The notes: a model not told the origin generated them from the letters alone. A stretch of DNA of 64,000 nt from Micromonospora pallida (GCF_900090325.1 NZ_FMHW01000002.1:4589001-4653000), one strand, 5' to 3'. Counted from the stretch's first letter, positions 16,571-26,037 are shown. Made by a program: numbers and translations.

Positions 16571-17815
16571 ATGCGAGCTGACCAGCAGCTGATACGGAGC
16601 AGGGGCGACCGGCGACGCGGCGGGCTCGCGGCGGCGGTGCTCGTCGCCGCGCTCGCGCTGACCTCGGGTTGCACCGGTGGGGGCAAGGATGGGCCGACGC
16701 CGCCGGGTGCCAGCGAGAAGGCACCCGAGGCGACGGTGGCGATCACCACACCGCAGGCCGACGCGAAGGACGTGCCGGCCGCGACCGAGATCGCGTTCAC
16801 CGCCGAGAAGGCCCAGGAGACGACCGTCGAGCTGAAGGACGCGGCCGGTGCGGCCGTCGAGGGCACGCTCGCCGACGATGGCAAGAGCTGGCTGCCGTCC
16901 GGTGCGTTGAAGTACGGCACCACGTACACCGCCACCGTGTCGGCGACCGGCTCGGACGGGAAGGCCGCGACCGCAACGCACACCTTCACCACCATGGCCA
17001 AGCCGGCCAACCAGGTGCGGGTGACCAGCTTCCTCGGCGACAACCAGGTGGTCGGGGTCGGTATGCCGCTGATCGTCAAGTTCGGCCGGGCGATCCCGGA
17101 GGACTACCGCGACGACGTGCAGCGCCGGATGACCGTGCAGTCCAATCCGCCGCAGGAGGGCATCTGGCACTGGGTCAGCCCGACCGAGATCCGCTACCGC
17201 CCGAAGGAGTTCTGGCAGGCGGGCAGCACGGTGCAGTACCGGGTGCAGGCCGGCGGCCTGCCGATGGGCAAGGACTGGTACGGGCGGGCCGATCTGAGCG
17301 TGGACATCAAGATCGGCGCGGCGACCGTGATGACCGTCGACAACAAGACCAAGCGGATGACGGTCACCCGGGACGGCAAGGTGATCAGGACCATTCCGGT
17401 CAGCCTCGGCAAGAAGAGCACCCCTTCGTCCAGCGGGACGATGGTGGTCATCGAGAAGCTGAAAGAAACGGTCTTCGACACCTTCGACGAACTGGGTCCG
17501 GAGGACGGCTACCGCACCGACATCGACTTCGCGCAGCGGCTCACCTGGGGCGGGGAGTTCATCCACGCCGCGCCCTGGTCGGAGGGTCAGCAGGGGCGGG
17601 TCAACGTCTCGCACGGCTGCGTGAACGTGTCCATGAAGGAAGGCGAGTGGCTCTTCAAGCAGACCCGGATCGGTGACCCGATCACCGTGAAGGGCACCGA
17701 GCGCAAGCTCCAGAACGGCAACGGTTGGACGGACTGGAACATGAGCTGGGAGGAGTACGTCAAGGGCAGTGCCCTGCCGTACGAGCCGGAGGCGACGCCG
17801 TCGGCGACCGAGTGA
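16571..17815 (+). CDS. L,D-transpeptidase lipoprotein (second paralogue)
   Basis: 414 aa, ATG start. Lipobox LTSGC (Cys34), then two Ig-like domains with the same KYGTTYTATVS and IWHWVSPTEIRYRP landmarks as the upstream gene, and a YkuD domain with GGEFIHAAPW and SHGCVN. Architecture and length match the first copy, so this is a tandem duplication that has since diverged. The 99-nt gap could carry its own promoter. A strong terminator follows at 17831. Confidence 0.92.
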   Translation: MRADQQLIRSRGDRRRGGLAAAVLVAALALTSGCTGGGKDGPTPPGASEKAPEATVAITTPQADAKDVPAATEIAFTAEKAQETTVELKDAAGAAVEGTLADDGKSWLPSGALKYGTTYTATVSATGSDGKAATATHTFTTMAKPANQVRVTSFLGDNQVVGVGMPLIVKFGRAIPEDYRDDVQRRMTVQSNPPQEGIWHWVSPTEIRYRPKEFWQAGSTVQYRVQAGGLPMGKDWYGRADLSVDIKIGAATVMTVDNKTKRMTVTRDGKVIRTIPVSLGKKSTPSSSGTMVVIEKLKETVFDTFDELGPEDGYRTDIDFAQRLTWGGEFIHAAPWSEGQQGRVNVSHGCVNVSMKEGEWLFKQTRIGDPITVKGTERKLQNGNGWTDWNMSWEEYVKGSALPYEPEATPSATE

Positions 17816-17830
17816 CCGGTTCAGCGTAGG

Positions 17831-17872
17831 ACGGCCGGGGCGGCCCGTGACGAGACGGGCCTCCCCGGCCGT
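17831..17872 (+). terminator. terminator after the L,D-transpeptidase pair
   Basis: ACGGCCGGGG and GGCCCGT pair with ACGGGCC and CCCCGGCCGT across a GACG-type loop, leaving one internal mismatch. It lies 15 nt after the stop codon. Confidence 0.8.
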
Positions 17873-18001
17873 CGTCGTTCCTGGCAGCCACCACGATCCG
17901 GAGGGGCCAGCCCGGGCGAACACGATCCGAAGGATGCGGCCAGGGGGAAATCCGCAGGGTCCAGCCCAGGGGAGAGGGAATACAGCCCCGGGGAAAGCAG
18001 T

Positions 18002-18025
18002 GAGCCCCCTCCGAGGAGGGGGCTC
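18002..18025 (-). terminator. hairpin downstream of tRNA-His
   Basis: GAGCCCCCTC pairs perfectly with GAGGGGGCTC around a CGAG loop, 10 nt beyond the 3' end of the tRNA on the minus strand. Confidence 0.75.
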
Positions 18026-18034
18026 GTCGCCTAC

Positions 18035-18110
18035 TGGGGTGACTGATGGGATTTGAACCCACGACACCCGGGACCACAACCCGGTGCTCTGCCAACTGAG
18101 CTACAGCCAC
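18035..18110 (-). tRNA. tRNA-His (GTG)
   Basis: A minus-strand cloverleaf with acceptor GTGGCTG/CAGTCAC, anticodon loop TTGTGGT (anticodon GTG), T loop TTCAAAT, and encoded CCA. The base at 18111 supplies the G-1 that pairs with C73, the hallmark of tRNA-His. Confidence 0.97.
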
Positions 18111-18341
18111 CATGCCGTCGCGCCCGGATCACCGACCCGGGCGGGCGCGCCGACCAATGATAGCCACACCCCTCCCGGTCCCGTCGAGCGGGTTCCACCC
18201 CGAACCGGATTTCCGGCCCGTCGGCCCGCGCCCTGCGCCCCGGCCCGCCGCGACGCCTCGCCGGACCAACCGCCCTACCGCCCCGCGACGTCTCGCCGGA
18301 CCGCCCCGCGACACCTTGCCCTAGCGGCCCGCGACCCCGCC

Positions 18342-18932
18342 CTACAACTGCGCGGCGATGGCCTTGGCGGTCTCCACGTCCGGCCCGGGCAGCGGGACGA
18401 ACAGGGTACGGCGGTAGTACTCCAACTCCCGGATGCTCTCCCGGACGTCGGCCAGGGCACGGTGCGCCAGCCCCTTGGCGGGCTGGCCGAAGTACACCCG
18501 GGGGTACCAGCGCCGGCATAGTTCCTTGATCGAGGAAACGTCGATCATCCGGTAGTGCAGGTGGCCGTCGAGGCGGGGCATGTCCCGGGCGAGGAAGCCC
18601 CGGTCGGTGGCGATCGAGTTGCCGCACAGCGGCGCGGTACGGGGGTCCTTCACGAAGCTGGTGACGTACTCCAGCACCATGTCCTCGGCTTCGGCGATGG
18701 TGACCGTGGAGCGGCGCACCTCCTCGGTGAGTCCGGACTTCTCGTGCATCGTCCGGACGATCTCCGGCATCGCCGCGAGTTTCTCTTCGTCGGCGTGGAT
18801 GACCACGTCCACACCGTCACCGAGCACGTTGAGGTCGGGATCGGTGACGAGCGCGGCGACCTCGATCAGCGCATCCCGGCCGAGGTCCAACCCGGTCATC
18901 TCACAGTCGATCCAGACGAGAAGATCAGCCAC
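18342..18932 (-). CDS. orn: oligoribonuclease
   Basis: 196 aa. A 3'-5' exoribonuclease of the DEDDh family that clears 2-5 nt RNAs and pGpG from c-di-GMP turnover. Visible motifs: [10 protein letters not shown] (Asp9, Glu11), [15 protein letters not shown], and [17 protein letters not shown] with the catalytic His and Asp. Length matches the family. It stands alone between tRNA-His and a divergent glycosyltransferase gene. Confidence 0.96.
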   Translation of the reverse strand: MADLLVWIDCEMTGLDLGRDALIEVAALVTDPDLNVLGDGVDVVIHADEEKLAAMPEIVRTMHEKSGLTEEVRRSTVTIAEAEDMVLEYVTSFVKDPRTAPLCGNSIATDRGFLARDMPRLDGHLHYRMIDVSSIKELCRRWYPRVYFGQPAKGLAHRALADVRESIRELEYYRRTLFVPLPGPDVETAKAIAAQL

Positions 18933-19006
18933 CGGAACAGACTACGCGCAGCACAGACGGCCCGCGCCTGCGCACCGTCGGCGGGAACGACCGTTAGGGT
19001 TTCCCC

Positions 19007-20464
19007 GTGCCAGCACAACCTGCCGCTCCGTCCGCCCTGGTCGAGCCGGACCCGGGCGGTCGCAGGGTCCGCCGGCTCCTCACCGTCCTGGCCCTCGTCG
19101 CCGTGCTGCCCGCCCTCTACCTGCCGGGACTCGTACACGACTTCTTCGACCTGAAGATCTACATGCGGGCGATGGAGTGGTGGGCGGCGGGCAACCCGCT
19201 CTACGACTACAGCCAGCCGGACCGGGTCCAGGGTGCGCTCTACTTCACCTACCCACCGTTCAGCGCGCTGCTGCTGCGCCCGTTCGCGGTGCTGCCGCTC
19301 GGCGCGACCATCGTGGTCTTCACCGTGCTCACCGCAGTCGGCGTGGTGGTGACGACCCGGTGGCTGGTCGGCCCGGTGATCGTCCGGCACGATCTGCCCC
19401 GCCTGTTCACGTTGACCGTGGCGGTCCTGCTGGCCTTCGCGGTGGAGAGCACCCGGGAAACCCTCACCTTCGGCCAGATCAACATGCTGCTGGTGGTGCT
19501 GATCCTGGCCGACCTGCTCTTCGCCGTACCCGGGAGAAAACGCTGGGCCGGGGTGGCGGTGGGGCTGGCGACGGCGCTCAAGCTCTTCCCGGGCATCTTT
19601 ATCGTCTATCTGCTGGTGACCCGGCAGTGGCGGGCGGCGATCGTGGCGAGCGCGACCGCCGCGGCGGCGACACTGCTGGCGGCGGCCTTCGCGCCGCGTG
19701 ACTCGTGGCGGTTCTGGACGCACGAGCTGTGGGCCACCGACCGGGTGGGGCGCACCGACTACACCGGCAACCAGTCCCTGTTCGGGCTGCTGAGCCGCTT
19801 CACTGTGCCCGAGAAACCGGACCGGCTGCTCTGGCTGCTGCTGGTGGCGGCGGTGACCGCGTACGGGCTGTGGCGGGCGGCGCAGGCGGCGCGGGCCGGT
19901 GATCCGCTCACCGGACTGACCCTGACCGGGCTGGTGGGCGGGCTGGTCAGCCCGATCACCTGGACCCACCACATCTACTGGTTCATCCCGGCTGTGGTGA
20001 TCATGCTCGACGCCGGGCTGGGCCCGGACCGGGCGACGTCCCGCACCGGGTCCGGGGTGGCCGGCCTCGACCCGGCGATGCCCCGTACCGATCCGACGGT
20101 GCCCGGTAGCGACCCGGCGACGTCCGGCGTCGACCCGGAGGTGGCGGGTGCCGGCCCGGCCGGCCGGCGTGGGTGGGTCCGGTGGCTGCTGGTGGTGGCG
20201 ATCGCCAGCTATCTGCTGATCGCCTACGGTGTGGTCTCGTTCCAGGACTGGGGGGCTGGTCCGGCCCGTACCGACGATCCGGTGGACGTGCTGACCCGCA
20301 ACACCTACGTCCTGCTCTCGCTGCTGCTGCTGGTGGTGCTGCCGGTGCGACCGGCCGCCGGGGACCGGACGGCCGGCGTCGGCGCGTCGGTGCCCCGCGC
20401 GCGACCGACCCGGTGGATCCGCTGGCGCCCCAAGGCGAAACTTGCATCAAATGGACACAACTGA
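19007..20464 (+). CDS. GT87-family polyprenyl-phosphate mannosyltransferase-like membrane protein
   Basis: 485 aa, GTG start, with about ten or more hydrophobic helices. It contains the GT87 (DUF2029) landmarks: an early KIYMRAMEWWAAGNPLYDY loop with an acidic residue, YFTYPPFSALLLRPF, TFGQINMLLVVLIL, LATALKLFPGIFIVYLL and TGNQSLFGLL. Family members transfer mannose from polyprenyl-phosphate-mannose to lipoglycans outside the membrane. A loop near residues 345-385 is a low-complexity run of Asp-Pro/Ser/Thr repeats not expected in the family core. Confidence 0.88.
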   Translation: MPAQPAAPSALVEPDPGGRRVRRLLTVLALVAVLPALYLPGLVHDFFDLKIYMRAMEWWAAGNPLYDYSQPDRVQGALYFTYPPFSALLLRPFAVLPLGATIVVFTVLTAVGVVVTTRWLVGPVIVRHDLPRLFTLTVAVLLAFAVESTRETLTFGQINMLLVVLILADLLFAVPGRKRWAGVAVGLATALKLFPGIFIVYLLVTRQWRAAIVASATAAAATLLAAAFAPRDSWRFWTHELWATDRVGRTDYTGNQSLFGLLSRFTVPEKPDRLLWLLLVAAVTAYGLWRAAQAARAGDPLTGLTLTGLVGGLVSPITWTHHIYWFIPAVVIMLDAGLGPDRATSRTGSGVAGLDPAMPRTDPTVPGSDPATSGVDPEVAGAGPAGRRGWVRWLLVVAIASYLLIAYGVVSFQDWGAGPARTDDPVDVLTRNTYVLLSLLLLVVLPVRPAAGDRTAGVGASVPRARPTRWIRWRPKAKLASNGHN

Positions 20465-20802
20465 CGAGTAACGCGTTTACCGGCTAATCTGGCATCACCT
20501 ACCTCAGACGTTCTCTCAGGTAGCACCGATCCCCCGGTGAAGGTGGCCCTCCGTGTCGGCAGCACGGAGGGCCACCCGCTTTCCAGCCGCAGACCGGGCC
20601 TACCGGACGGTTCGACAGCCGAGCAGGTCGGTCACGGTCGCGCAGACGGCCCTCGACATCCGCGAACGCACAGTGTCGACGGGCAGCGGGTCGGGCTGGC
20701 GAGCGGGGACCACCGCGTCGCGCCAGGACCGGTCCGCCGTCGCGCCCAACCCGCCGACGGACCCGCGGACCGCCCCGCGCCCAACCCGCTGGCGGACGCG
20801 GA
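20465..20802. other. 338-bp gene-free interval
   Basis: Apart from the terminator at 20542-20576, I find no convincing coding sequence. The remainder is very GC-rich and only carries chance frames antisense to the membrane-protein direction. Confidence 0.6.
20542..20576. terminator. terminator hairpin after the GT87 gene
   Basis: GGTGGCCCTCCGTG pairs perfectly over 14 bp with CACGGAGGGCCACC around a 7-nt loop. It is placed to end the GT87 transcript from the left, and could also serve leftward transcription of the 20803 gene. Confidence 0.85.
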
Positions 20803-21975
20803 TCAGTCCGCCGCCGCGCCCGACCCGCCGGCGGGCCCGCCGGGAGGCGACAGGGGCGGCCAGGCCAGGCCGGGCGGCCCGGCCGGCGTGCGACCCGCCG
20901 GCTCCTCCGCCGACCCACGCCGGTCGGCGCAGAGGTCGGCCAGGGTCGCCGGACGACCGACCGGACCCGCCAGGGTGGCCGGGCGACCGGCCGAGTCCGG
21001 CAGGCCGACCGGACGGCCAACCGGGCCCGCCGGGGTGGCCGGACGACCGGCCGAGTCCGCTGGGGTGACCGGACCACCGTCCGAGTCCGGCAGGGCGGCC
21101 GGACGACTGGCCGGGCCCGCACCGATGGCGGGCACGCCGGCCGGCGAGAGCGCGCGCACCTCCTCCGCCGTCGTCGTCCCCACGGCCACCAGCGTCCGCT
21201 CGGCCGGCGACGCCGGGGGCGGCTCCTCGGACGGTGCGCCGAGCGCGCTGAGCGAGGTCACCCCGAGCCGCTGGGCGAGGACCGGCACCTGGTCCGGTTC
21301 GACCACGAAGACCACCTCCCGGGGGCGGGGCGGGCGCAGCGGGAGCACCAGGGCCAGGGCCACCAGCAGCGCCCCACCGACGGGCAGCGCCCAGCGGGCC
21401 GGGGTGAGCCAGCCGGGGCGCAGTTCGGCCCGCACGTCCAGCGTCAGACCCGGCCGACCCTCCGGGTGCATCAGCACCAGGGTCATCGACCGGCCGTCGA
21501 ACTCGGCGGGGTCCCACTCCAGCGCCCCGATGCCCTCGCGGACCCAGAACGGCTGGCCGACCGGTTCGGGTGTCGGAACGGCGGGTTCGGCGCGTCCCAC
21601 CGGTTCCACCCGGGCCGGTAGCGCGCCCCGGGCCACCACGACGCGGGTCAGGGCGGCCCGCGGCGCGTCGCCCAGCCAGCGGTCCACCTCGCTGGTCGGT
21701 GCCAGCCCGAGGAAGGCGGGTCCATCGGCGGTACGCGCGGTCAGTCGCAGTCGGTTCGCCCCGGTCTGGACGAACGGGGCGTCCCGGCGCAGCAGGTCGG
21801 GCAGGTCGGTGACGACCACCGCGTGGCCGGGGGTCCGGACCGGCTCGAACCGGGCACGGAACCCGCCGTCCGGGTCGGCGTGCCGGGCGACGATCCAGAG
21901 CGCGCCGCCGACGACGAGCGCCGGGATCCCGATGACCAGTAACAGCATTCCGGCGAGCGCTCGCGCGAACCGCAT
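20803..21975 (-). CDS. membrane protein with C-terminal Gly/Arg/Pro repeats
   Basis: 390 aa. One hydrophobic helix at ~7-30, an extracellular-type domain, a second helix around 200-220 followed by PLRPPRPREV, and a cytoplasmic domain. From about residue 295 the tail consists of near-repeats such as DSAGRPATLAGPVGRPATLA, about ten residues each. The DNA is correspondingly repetitive at about 20935-21120. I do not recognise the family. The second helix and the (P/V)EPDQVPVLAQRLGV stretch look conserved, whereas the tail is probably variable. It is followed leftward by a terminator. Confidence 0.7.
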   Translation of the reverse strand: MRFARALAGMLLLVIGIPALVVGGALWIVARHADPDGGFRARFEPVRTPGHAVVVTDLPDLLRRDAPFVQTGANRLRLTARTADGPAFLGLAPTSEVDRWLGDAPRAALTRVVVARGALPARVEPVGRAEPAVPTPEPVGQPFWVREGIGALEWDPAEFDGRSMTLVLMHPEGRPGLTLDVRAELRPGWLTPARWALPVGGALLVALALVLPLRPPRPREVVFVVEPDQVPVLAQRLGVTSLSALGAPSEEPPPASPAERTLVAVGTTTAEEVRALSPAGVPAIGAGPASRPAALPDSDGGPVTPADSAGRPATPAGPVGRPVGLPDSAGRPATLAGPVGRPATLADLCADRRGSAEEPAGRTPAGPPGLAWPPLSPPGGPAGGSGAAAD

Positions 21976-22119
21976 CCGTGTCGTCCTCCTCCTGAGCCGG
22001 GTACCTGGACGACCTTACCCAGACAAGCGACGCAATCCCCGGATATCGGATGAAGCGGACAGCAGTCGCAAGGCAACCGTCCGGGCCGCCCGACTCGTCG
22101 CCCCTCCGCCGTGAACGGC

Positions 22120-22153
22120 CCCGGCCCCGTCGGTTGAACCGACGGGGCCGGGG
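22120..22153 (-). terminator. terminator of the ycnI/copC-copD transcript
   Basis: A 14-bp perfect stem (CCCGGCCCCGTCGG / CCGACGGGGCCGGG) with a TTGAA loop, 20 bp beyond the stop of the YcnI gene. Confidence 0.88.
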
Positions 22154-22172
22154 TGCGCAGGGTGGTGCCGGC

Positions 22173-22886
22173 TCAGGCGTCCCGCACCGGCCTCCGCCGG
22201 GTACGCGCGTACGCGACTGCGCCCAGTCCCAGCCCGGCCAGCCCGGCGACCAGGCCGGCGATGCCGAGGCCGAGGGCCGGCCCGGAGCCGTCCGCGCCCG
22301 CCTCCTCGTCGGCGCCCCGGGCCGCCGGCGCGGCCGACGGGGACGGGGCGGCGAGGGTCAGCACCGGTGCCGGGCTCTCCGACTCCTCCCCACCCGGGGT
22401 CGGCGCCTCGATCCAGCGCTGCACATTGCCGTCCGAGTAGGTCTGGAGCGTCTTGAAGACCATCTGGTCGGTCTGCGGCAACGGCCCCATCGACACCGCG
22501 AACTCCTGGAACTGGCCCGGCTCGACCCCGCCGCCCGCGGCCGCCGTCCAGGTCAGCTTCGACACCACCTCGGAGAGCTGGCTGCCGTGCACCTCCACCG
22601 GCGGGTCGACCTTGCGCTTCTCCACTGTCACTGTCCAGCCGGGCACGGGCATGGTGGAGACCGAGCCGACCGGGGCGTTCTCCGGCAACACCACCTCGAC
22701 CTTCGTGGTGGCGGCGGTGTCGCTCTCGTTCGGCACCCGGAACGCGAACCGGCCGTAGCCGCCCTGGGTGGCGTCGGCGGGGTTGACCGAGACGTGCGCC
22801 GAGGCCGGGCCGGCGAGGCCAAGAACGGCGGTGGCGACGGCCGCACCGAGGGCAAGGGCGGCTGCGGTACGCCGGTGACGGATCAT
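22173..22886 (-). CDS. YcnI family copper-binding protein
   Basis: 237 aa. A signal peptide ends at ASA-H31; the free N-terminal His of AHVSVNP is the copper ligand in this family (DUF1775). The domain carries YGRFAFRVPNE, TTKVEVVLP and PGQFQEFAVSMGPLP, and a C-terminal helix before RRRP anchors it in the membrane. It is encoded 15 bp after the CopC-CopD gene on the same strand, so the two probably form an operon for extracellular copper handling. Confidence 0.9.
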   Translation of the reverse strand: MIRHRRTAAALALGAAVATAVLGLAGPASAHVSVNPADATQGGYGRFAFRVPNESDTAATTKVEVVLPENAPVGSVSTMPVPGWTVTVEKRKVDPPVEVHGSQLSEVVSKLTWTAAAGGGVEPGQFQEFAVSMGPLPQTDQMVFKTLQTYSDGNVQRWIEAPTPGGEESESPAPVLTLAAPSPSAAPAARGADEEAGADGSGPALGLGIAGLVAGLAGLGLGAVAYARTRRRPVRDA

Positions 22887-22901
22887 GGAAACGGAACCTT
22901 C

Positions 22902-24581
22902 CTATCGGACGGGCACGGTGGTGGTCACCGTGGCCTGGTCGATGTCTGACGTGCGTACGGTGACCCGGAGCTGCCACTCCCCCGACGCCGGCAGGTTGAA
23001 CTCTCCGGTGGCATGGTTATCGGTCAGCGGCAGCATCGAGATCTCGATCGGCTCGATTCCGGCTGACGGCAGCGCGATGGTGGCCTTCCACTCCACCACC
23101 GGCTGCGGCTGCTTGTCCGGGGAGTACGCGTACAGGTGCATGGAGTTGCTGCCCGGCTCGGCCGGGTCGACCTCCACCTGGAGCGAGTACAGCGGGCTGG
23201 TCAGCGTGGTGGTGAACAGGGTGCTCTCGGTCCCGGTGACGTCGCTGCCGGCGGTCCGGGCCGGGGTGGTCTGCACCAGCGTGGCGGTGATCCCGAGCAC
23301 CACCGCGGCGACGGCCAGTTCCAGCCACAGCGCCCGACGCAGCGGCCTCGGCCGGGCGGCCTCCCGCCACCGGCGCACCAGGGTGCGGGAGACCGCCGCC
23401 ACCCCGACCACCAGCCCGAACAGCGCGATCTTGGCGATCAGCAGCTGGCCGTAGAGGGTGTCGACCAGCGCGCCCGGACTACCCACCTCGATCAACGCGT
23501 TCACCGTGCCGGCGAGCAGCAGGGCGACCACGGCCAGCGTCGCCCACCGGGACCAGATCGGCAGGATCGCGTCCAGTTCGTGCTCCTCGGCCCGCCGCAG
23601 CAGGAACCCGGCGAGCACCGCCAGCCCGCCCAGCCACACCGCCATGCTGCCCAGGTGCACGGCGTCGACGAAGACCGACAGCGGCGGAGCGGGCGATGCC
23701 GCCGGGTGCCCGGCCAGCGGCCAGGTGAACAGCGTCGCGCCGCCGAGGATGGCCAGGATCACCCGGTCCGCCCGACCACCGCCACCGGTCAGCACCGGCC
23801 GCAGCAGGAAGATCGAGGCGGCCAGCAGCCCGAGCCGGACCAGGTGCGCCAGGCCGAAGTCGCTGCCAAGCACGTCCCGCAATCCCGCGCCGTCGACCTC
23901 GAACAGGCCGCCACCGGCGGTGTACGGCACCTGCGCCCAGACGCCCAGCACGGTGCCGACGGCCACCAGGGCGAGCCCGGTCCAGGCCATCCGGCTCGGG
24001 CCGGTACGGGAGAGCCGGCGCGGCCAGAAGACGCTGAGCATCAGCACCGGACCGACCAGCAGCAGCAGGCCCACGTAGGTGAGGTACTTGGCGACCTTGG
24101 TCGCCAGGCCCACCGCCGGGTCGGCCCGGGTGTCCGCCCCGGAGTCGACCGGCGGTGTCGACGGCGCGCCGACCGAGTAGGTGAAGGCCCCGGAGACCGG
24201 GTGGCTGTCCGCCGAGACGACCCGGTAGCTGACCAGGTACGTGCCGCGCCCGCCGGCCGGGTCGACCGGCACGGTCACCACCCCGCCCTCGAACGACGGC
24301 CCGCCCCGGTCGGCCCGCGACCCGTCCGGCGCGATCACCCGGATCTTGTCGGGCACCTGCCGAACCGACTCGCTGAAGGTCAGCACCACCTCTGCCGGTG
24401 CGCTCGGGACCACGGCGGAGGCGGCCGGGTTGCTGCTCACCAGCACCGCGTGCGCGCTCGCCGGGCCGGCCGGGGCGAGCAGGAGGGCCACCAGGACGAC
24501 CAGGAGGCCGACGCCGGCGGCCAGACGGGCGAACGGACGGACCACGCGGGTACGGCGCGGCAGAGGAGTCGGAGCTGTCAT
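22902..24581 (-). CDS. CopC-CopD fusion copper protein
   Basis: 559 aa from ATG 24581 (the frame is open further upstream to 24740, but the signal peptide begins here). The signal peptide ends at ASA-H44; the CopC domain (residues 44-~140) has SSNPAASAVVPSAPAEVVLTFSE and the SADSHPVSGAFTYSV copper motif. About eight helices follow with the CopD pattern DAVHLGSMAVWLGGLAVL. A C-terminal periplasmic domain (~460-559) resembles the YtkA-like kind. It likely binds and imports or buffers copper at the membrane. It is the first gene of the ycnI operon. Confidence 0.92.
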   Translation of the reverse strand: MTAPTPLPRRTRVVRPFARLAAGVGLLVVLVALLLAPAGPASAHAVLVSSNPAASAVVPSAPAEVVLTFSESVRQVPDKIRVIAPDGSRADRGGPSFEGGVVTVPVDPAGGRGTYLVSYRVVSADSHPVSGAFTYSVGAPSTPPVDSGADTRADPAVGLATKVAKYLTYVGLLLLVGPVLMLSVFWPRRLSRTGPSRMAWTGLALVAVGTVLGVWAQVPYTAGGGLFEVDGAGLRDVLGSDFGLAHLVRLGLLAASIFLLRPVLTGGGGRADRVILAILGGATLFTWPLAGHPAASPAPPLSVFVDAVHLGSMAVWLGGLAVLAGFLLRRAEEHELDAILPIWSRWATLAVVALLLAGTVNALIEVGSPGALVDTLYGQLLIAKIALFGLVVGVAAVSRTLVRRWREAARPRPLRRALWLELAVAAVVLGITATLVQTTPARTAGSDVTGTESTLFTTTLTSPLYSLQVEVDPAEPGSNSMHLYAYSPDKQPQPVVEWKATIALPSAGIEPIEISMLPLTDNHATGEFNLPASGEWQLRVTVRTSDIDQATVTTTVPVR

Positions 24582-24624
24582 GTGCGCAATGCTCGCCGAA
24601 ACGAGGGGCCGCTGACGACCCAGG

Positions 24625-25269
24625 TCACCTCGGTCCGGCGACAGCAGGTGCCGCGACCGGGGGGTCGAGCTGACGGCTGGTGCGGCCCAGCGCCCAGAGC
24701 AGCCCGGCCTGGACCACCGCGGCCAGGTGACCGATCTCATGCACCAGGGCGGTCGTCGAGTTGGCGATGTCCACCGCGCTGGTGCCGGCGAGGCAGACCG
24801 CGAGCACGAAGGCGACCGGCACGAACGCCTGCGCCCGTTCCGGCCGGTACGCGGCCAGCGCGAAGCCCACCGCGAGCGCCACGTCGAAGGAGGCCATCTC
24901 CCGGCTGGTGTGCGGATCCACGTCCACCCCCAGGCCGGCGAGGAGGATCGGCAGGGCGATGGCGAACTGGGCGGCCGCGGCCACCGCCACCGCCACCCGG
25001 AGCACCTGCCGCCGGGCGCGGACGGCCGCCCGGGCGGCCGTCCGGGCCGCCTGCTCGTCAGCGGCCACCGCCGCCAGCACCGACGCGGTCAGGTCGGGCA
25101 CGGCCACCGACTGCACCCGGACCAGCCGGGTCACCTGCTCGGCCCGGGCCAGCCAACTCCGGCACCCGGCGCAGGTCAAGGTGTGCGCGTCCAGCGTGGC
25201 CGGCGGCGTGCCCGGATCCTCGCCATCCAGCCGCGCCGACAGCGCCGCGCGTACGTCGTCGCATGTCAT
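24625..25269 (-). CDS. ZAS-type anti-sigma factor, membrane-bound
   Basis: 214 aa from ATG 25269. The N-terminal part has the zinc-binding H-x3-C-x2-C motif (HTLTCAGC) of ZAS anti-sigma factors, then five or so hydrophobic helices. It is divergent from an ECF sigma factor gene, which it probably holds at the membrane. The motif could respond to thiol oxidation or metals, fitting the redox and copper genes on both sides. The partner and signal are inferred from position only. Confidence 0.75.
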   Translation of the reverse strand: MTCDDVRAALSARLDGEDPGTPPATLDAHTLTCAGCRSWLARAEQVTRLVRVQSVAVPDLTASVLAAVAADEQAARTAARAAVRARRQVLRVAVAVAAAAQFAIALPILLAGLGVDVDPHTSREMASFDVALAVGFALAAYRPERAQAFVPVAFVLAVCLAGTSAVDIANSTTALVHEIGHLAAVVQAGLLWALGRTSRQLDPPVAAPAVAGPR

Positions 25270-25375
25270 GGTGAGATAGTCGGCGCTCAGGCCGGGTTGG
25301 TTCCCGGTGTGGCGCATGCCATGCAACTGTCGAAGGTCTCTGTCCGTCCGTCATCTCCGCGTAACCTGGAGTGTT

Positions 25376-26011
25376 GTGATCCCCGCGCCCATGGACGCCG
25401 CCGGGGTCGGCCGCACCGCCGACGCCCCTGGCGATCGTGCGCGGGCGAGGCCGGGCCAGCCGACGGACCCCGCCGCCACCGGGCCGGACGCGGCGACCCA
25501 GTGGGCGCTGACCGCCCGCAGCGGGGACCCGGTGGCGCAGGCCGCATTCGTCCGGCTCACCCAGGCCGAGGTGTGGCGTTTCGTCGCCGCCCTGATCGAC
25601 CCGGACAACGCCGACGACCTCACCCAGGAGACCTACCTGCGGGCGTTCCGGGCGCTGCCGGCGTTCGAGGGCCGGGCCAGCGCGCGTACCTGGCTGCTCG
25701 GCATCGCCCGTCGGGCCTGCGCCGACCACCTGCGCACCGTGGTCCGGCGGCGGCGACTCGACGAACGGCTCGCCGCGCAGGCGCACACCGACCGGCCGCA
25801 CCCCGACCCGGCCGGCCACCTCGGCGCCGCCGACCTGCTCCGCCGGCTCCCCGCCGAACGGCGCGAGGCGTTCGTGCTCACCCAGGTCCTCGGCCTGTCG
25901 TACGCGGAGGCGGCGGCGGTCGGCGACGTGCCGGTGGGCACGATCCGTTCCCGGGTGGCCCGGGCGCGGGGCGACCTGATCGAGGCGGTCGGCGACGCCC
26001 TGGGCACCTGA
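25376..26011 (+). CDS. ECF sigma factor (SigC-like)
   Basis: 211 aa from GTG 25376 with CTGGAG just upstream. After a flexible Pro/Ala-rich start come region 2 (DADDLTQETYLRAFRALPAF-type sequence, here DNADDLTQETYLRAF) and region 4 (LPAERREAFVLTQVLGLSYAEAA, VGTIRSRVARARGDL). In mycobacteria SigC is linked to copper acquisition; the CopC-CopD, YcnI and thioredoxin-fold neighbours make that reading plausible here but do not prove it. Confidence 0.9.
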   Translation: MIPAPMDAAGVGRTADAPGDRARARPGQPTDPAATGPDAATQWALTARSGDPVAQAAFVRLTQAEVWRFVAALIDPDNADDLTQETYLRAFRALPAFEGRASARTWLLGIARRACADHLRTVVRRRRLDERLAAQAHTDRPHPDPAGHLGAADLLRRLPAERREAFVLTQVLGLSYAEAAAVGDVPVGTIRSRVARARGDLIEAVGDALGT

Positions 26012-26037
26012 GCCGGGGTGACCGACGGTGCGGCGGA

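Noticed and set aside
15095..18079. 994-codon open frame on the minus strand
   Set aside because: It is antisense to both L,D-transpeptidases and contains tRNA-His; its composition is Arg/Gly/His-rich as expected from GC-rich shadow frames.
23136..25274. 712-codon open frame on the plus strand
   Set aside because: Antisense to CopC-CopD and the anti-sigma gene; composition typical of a shadow.
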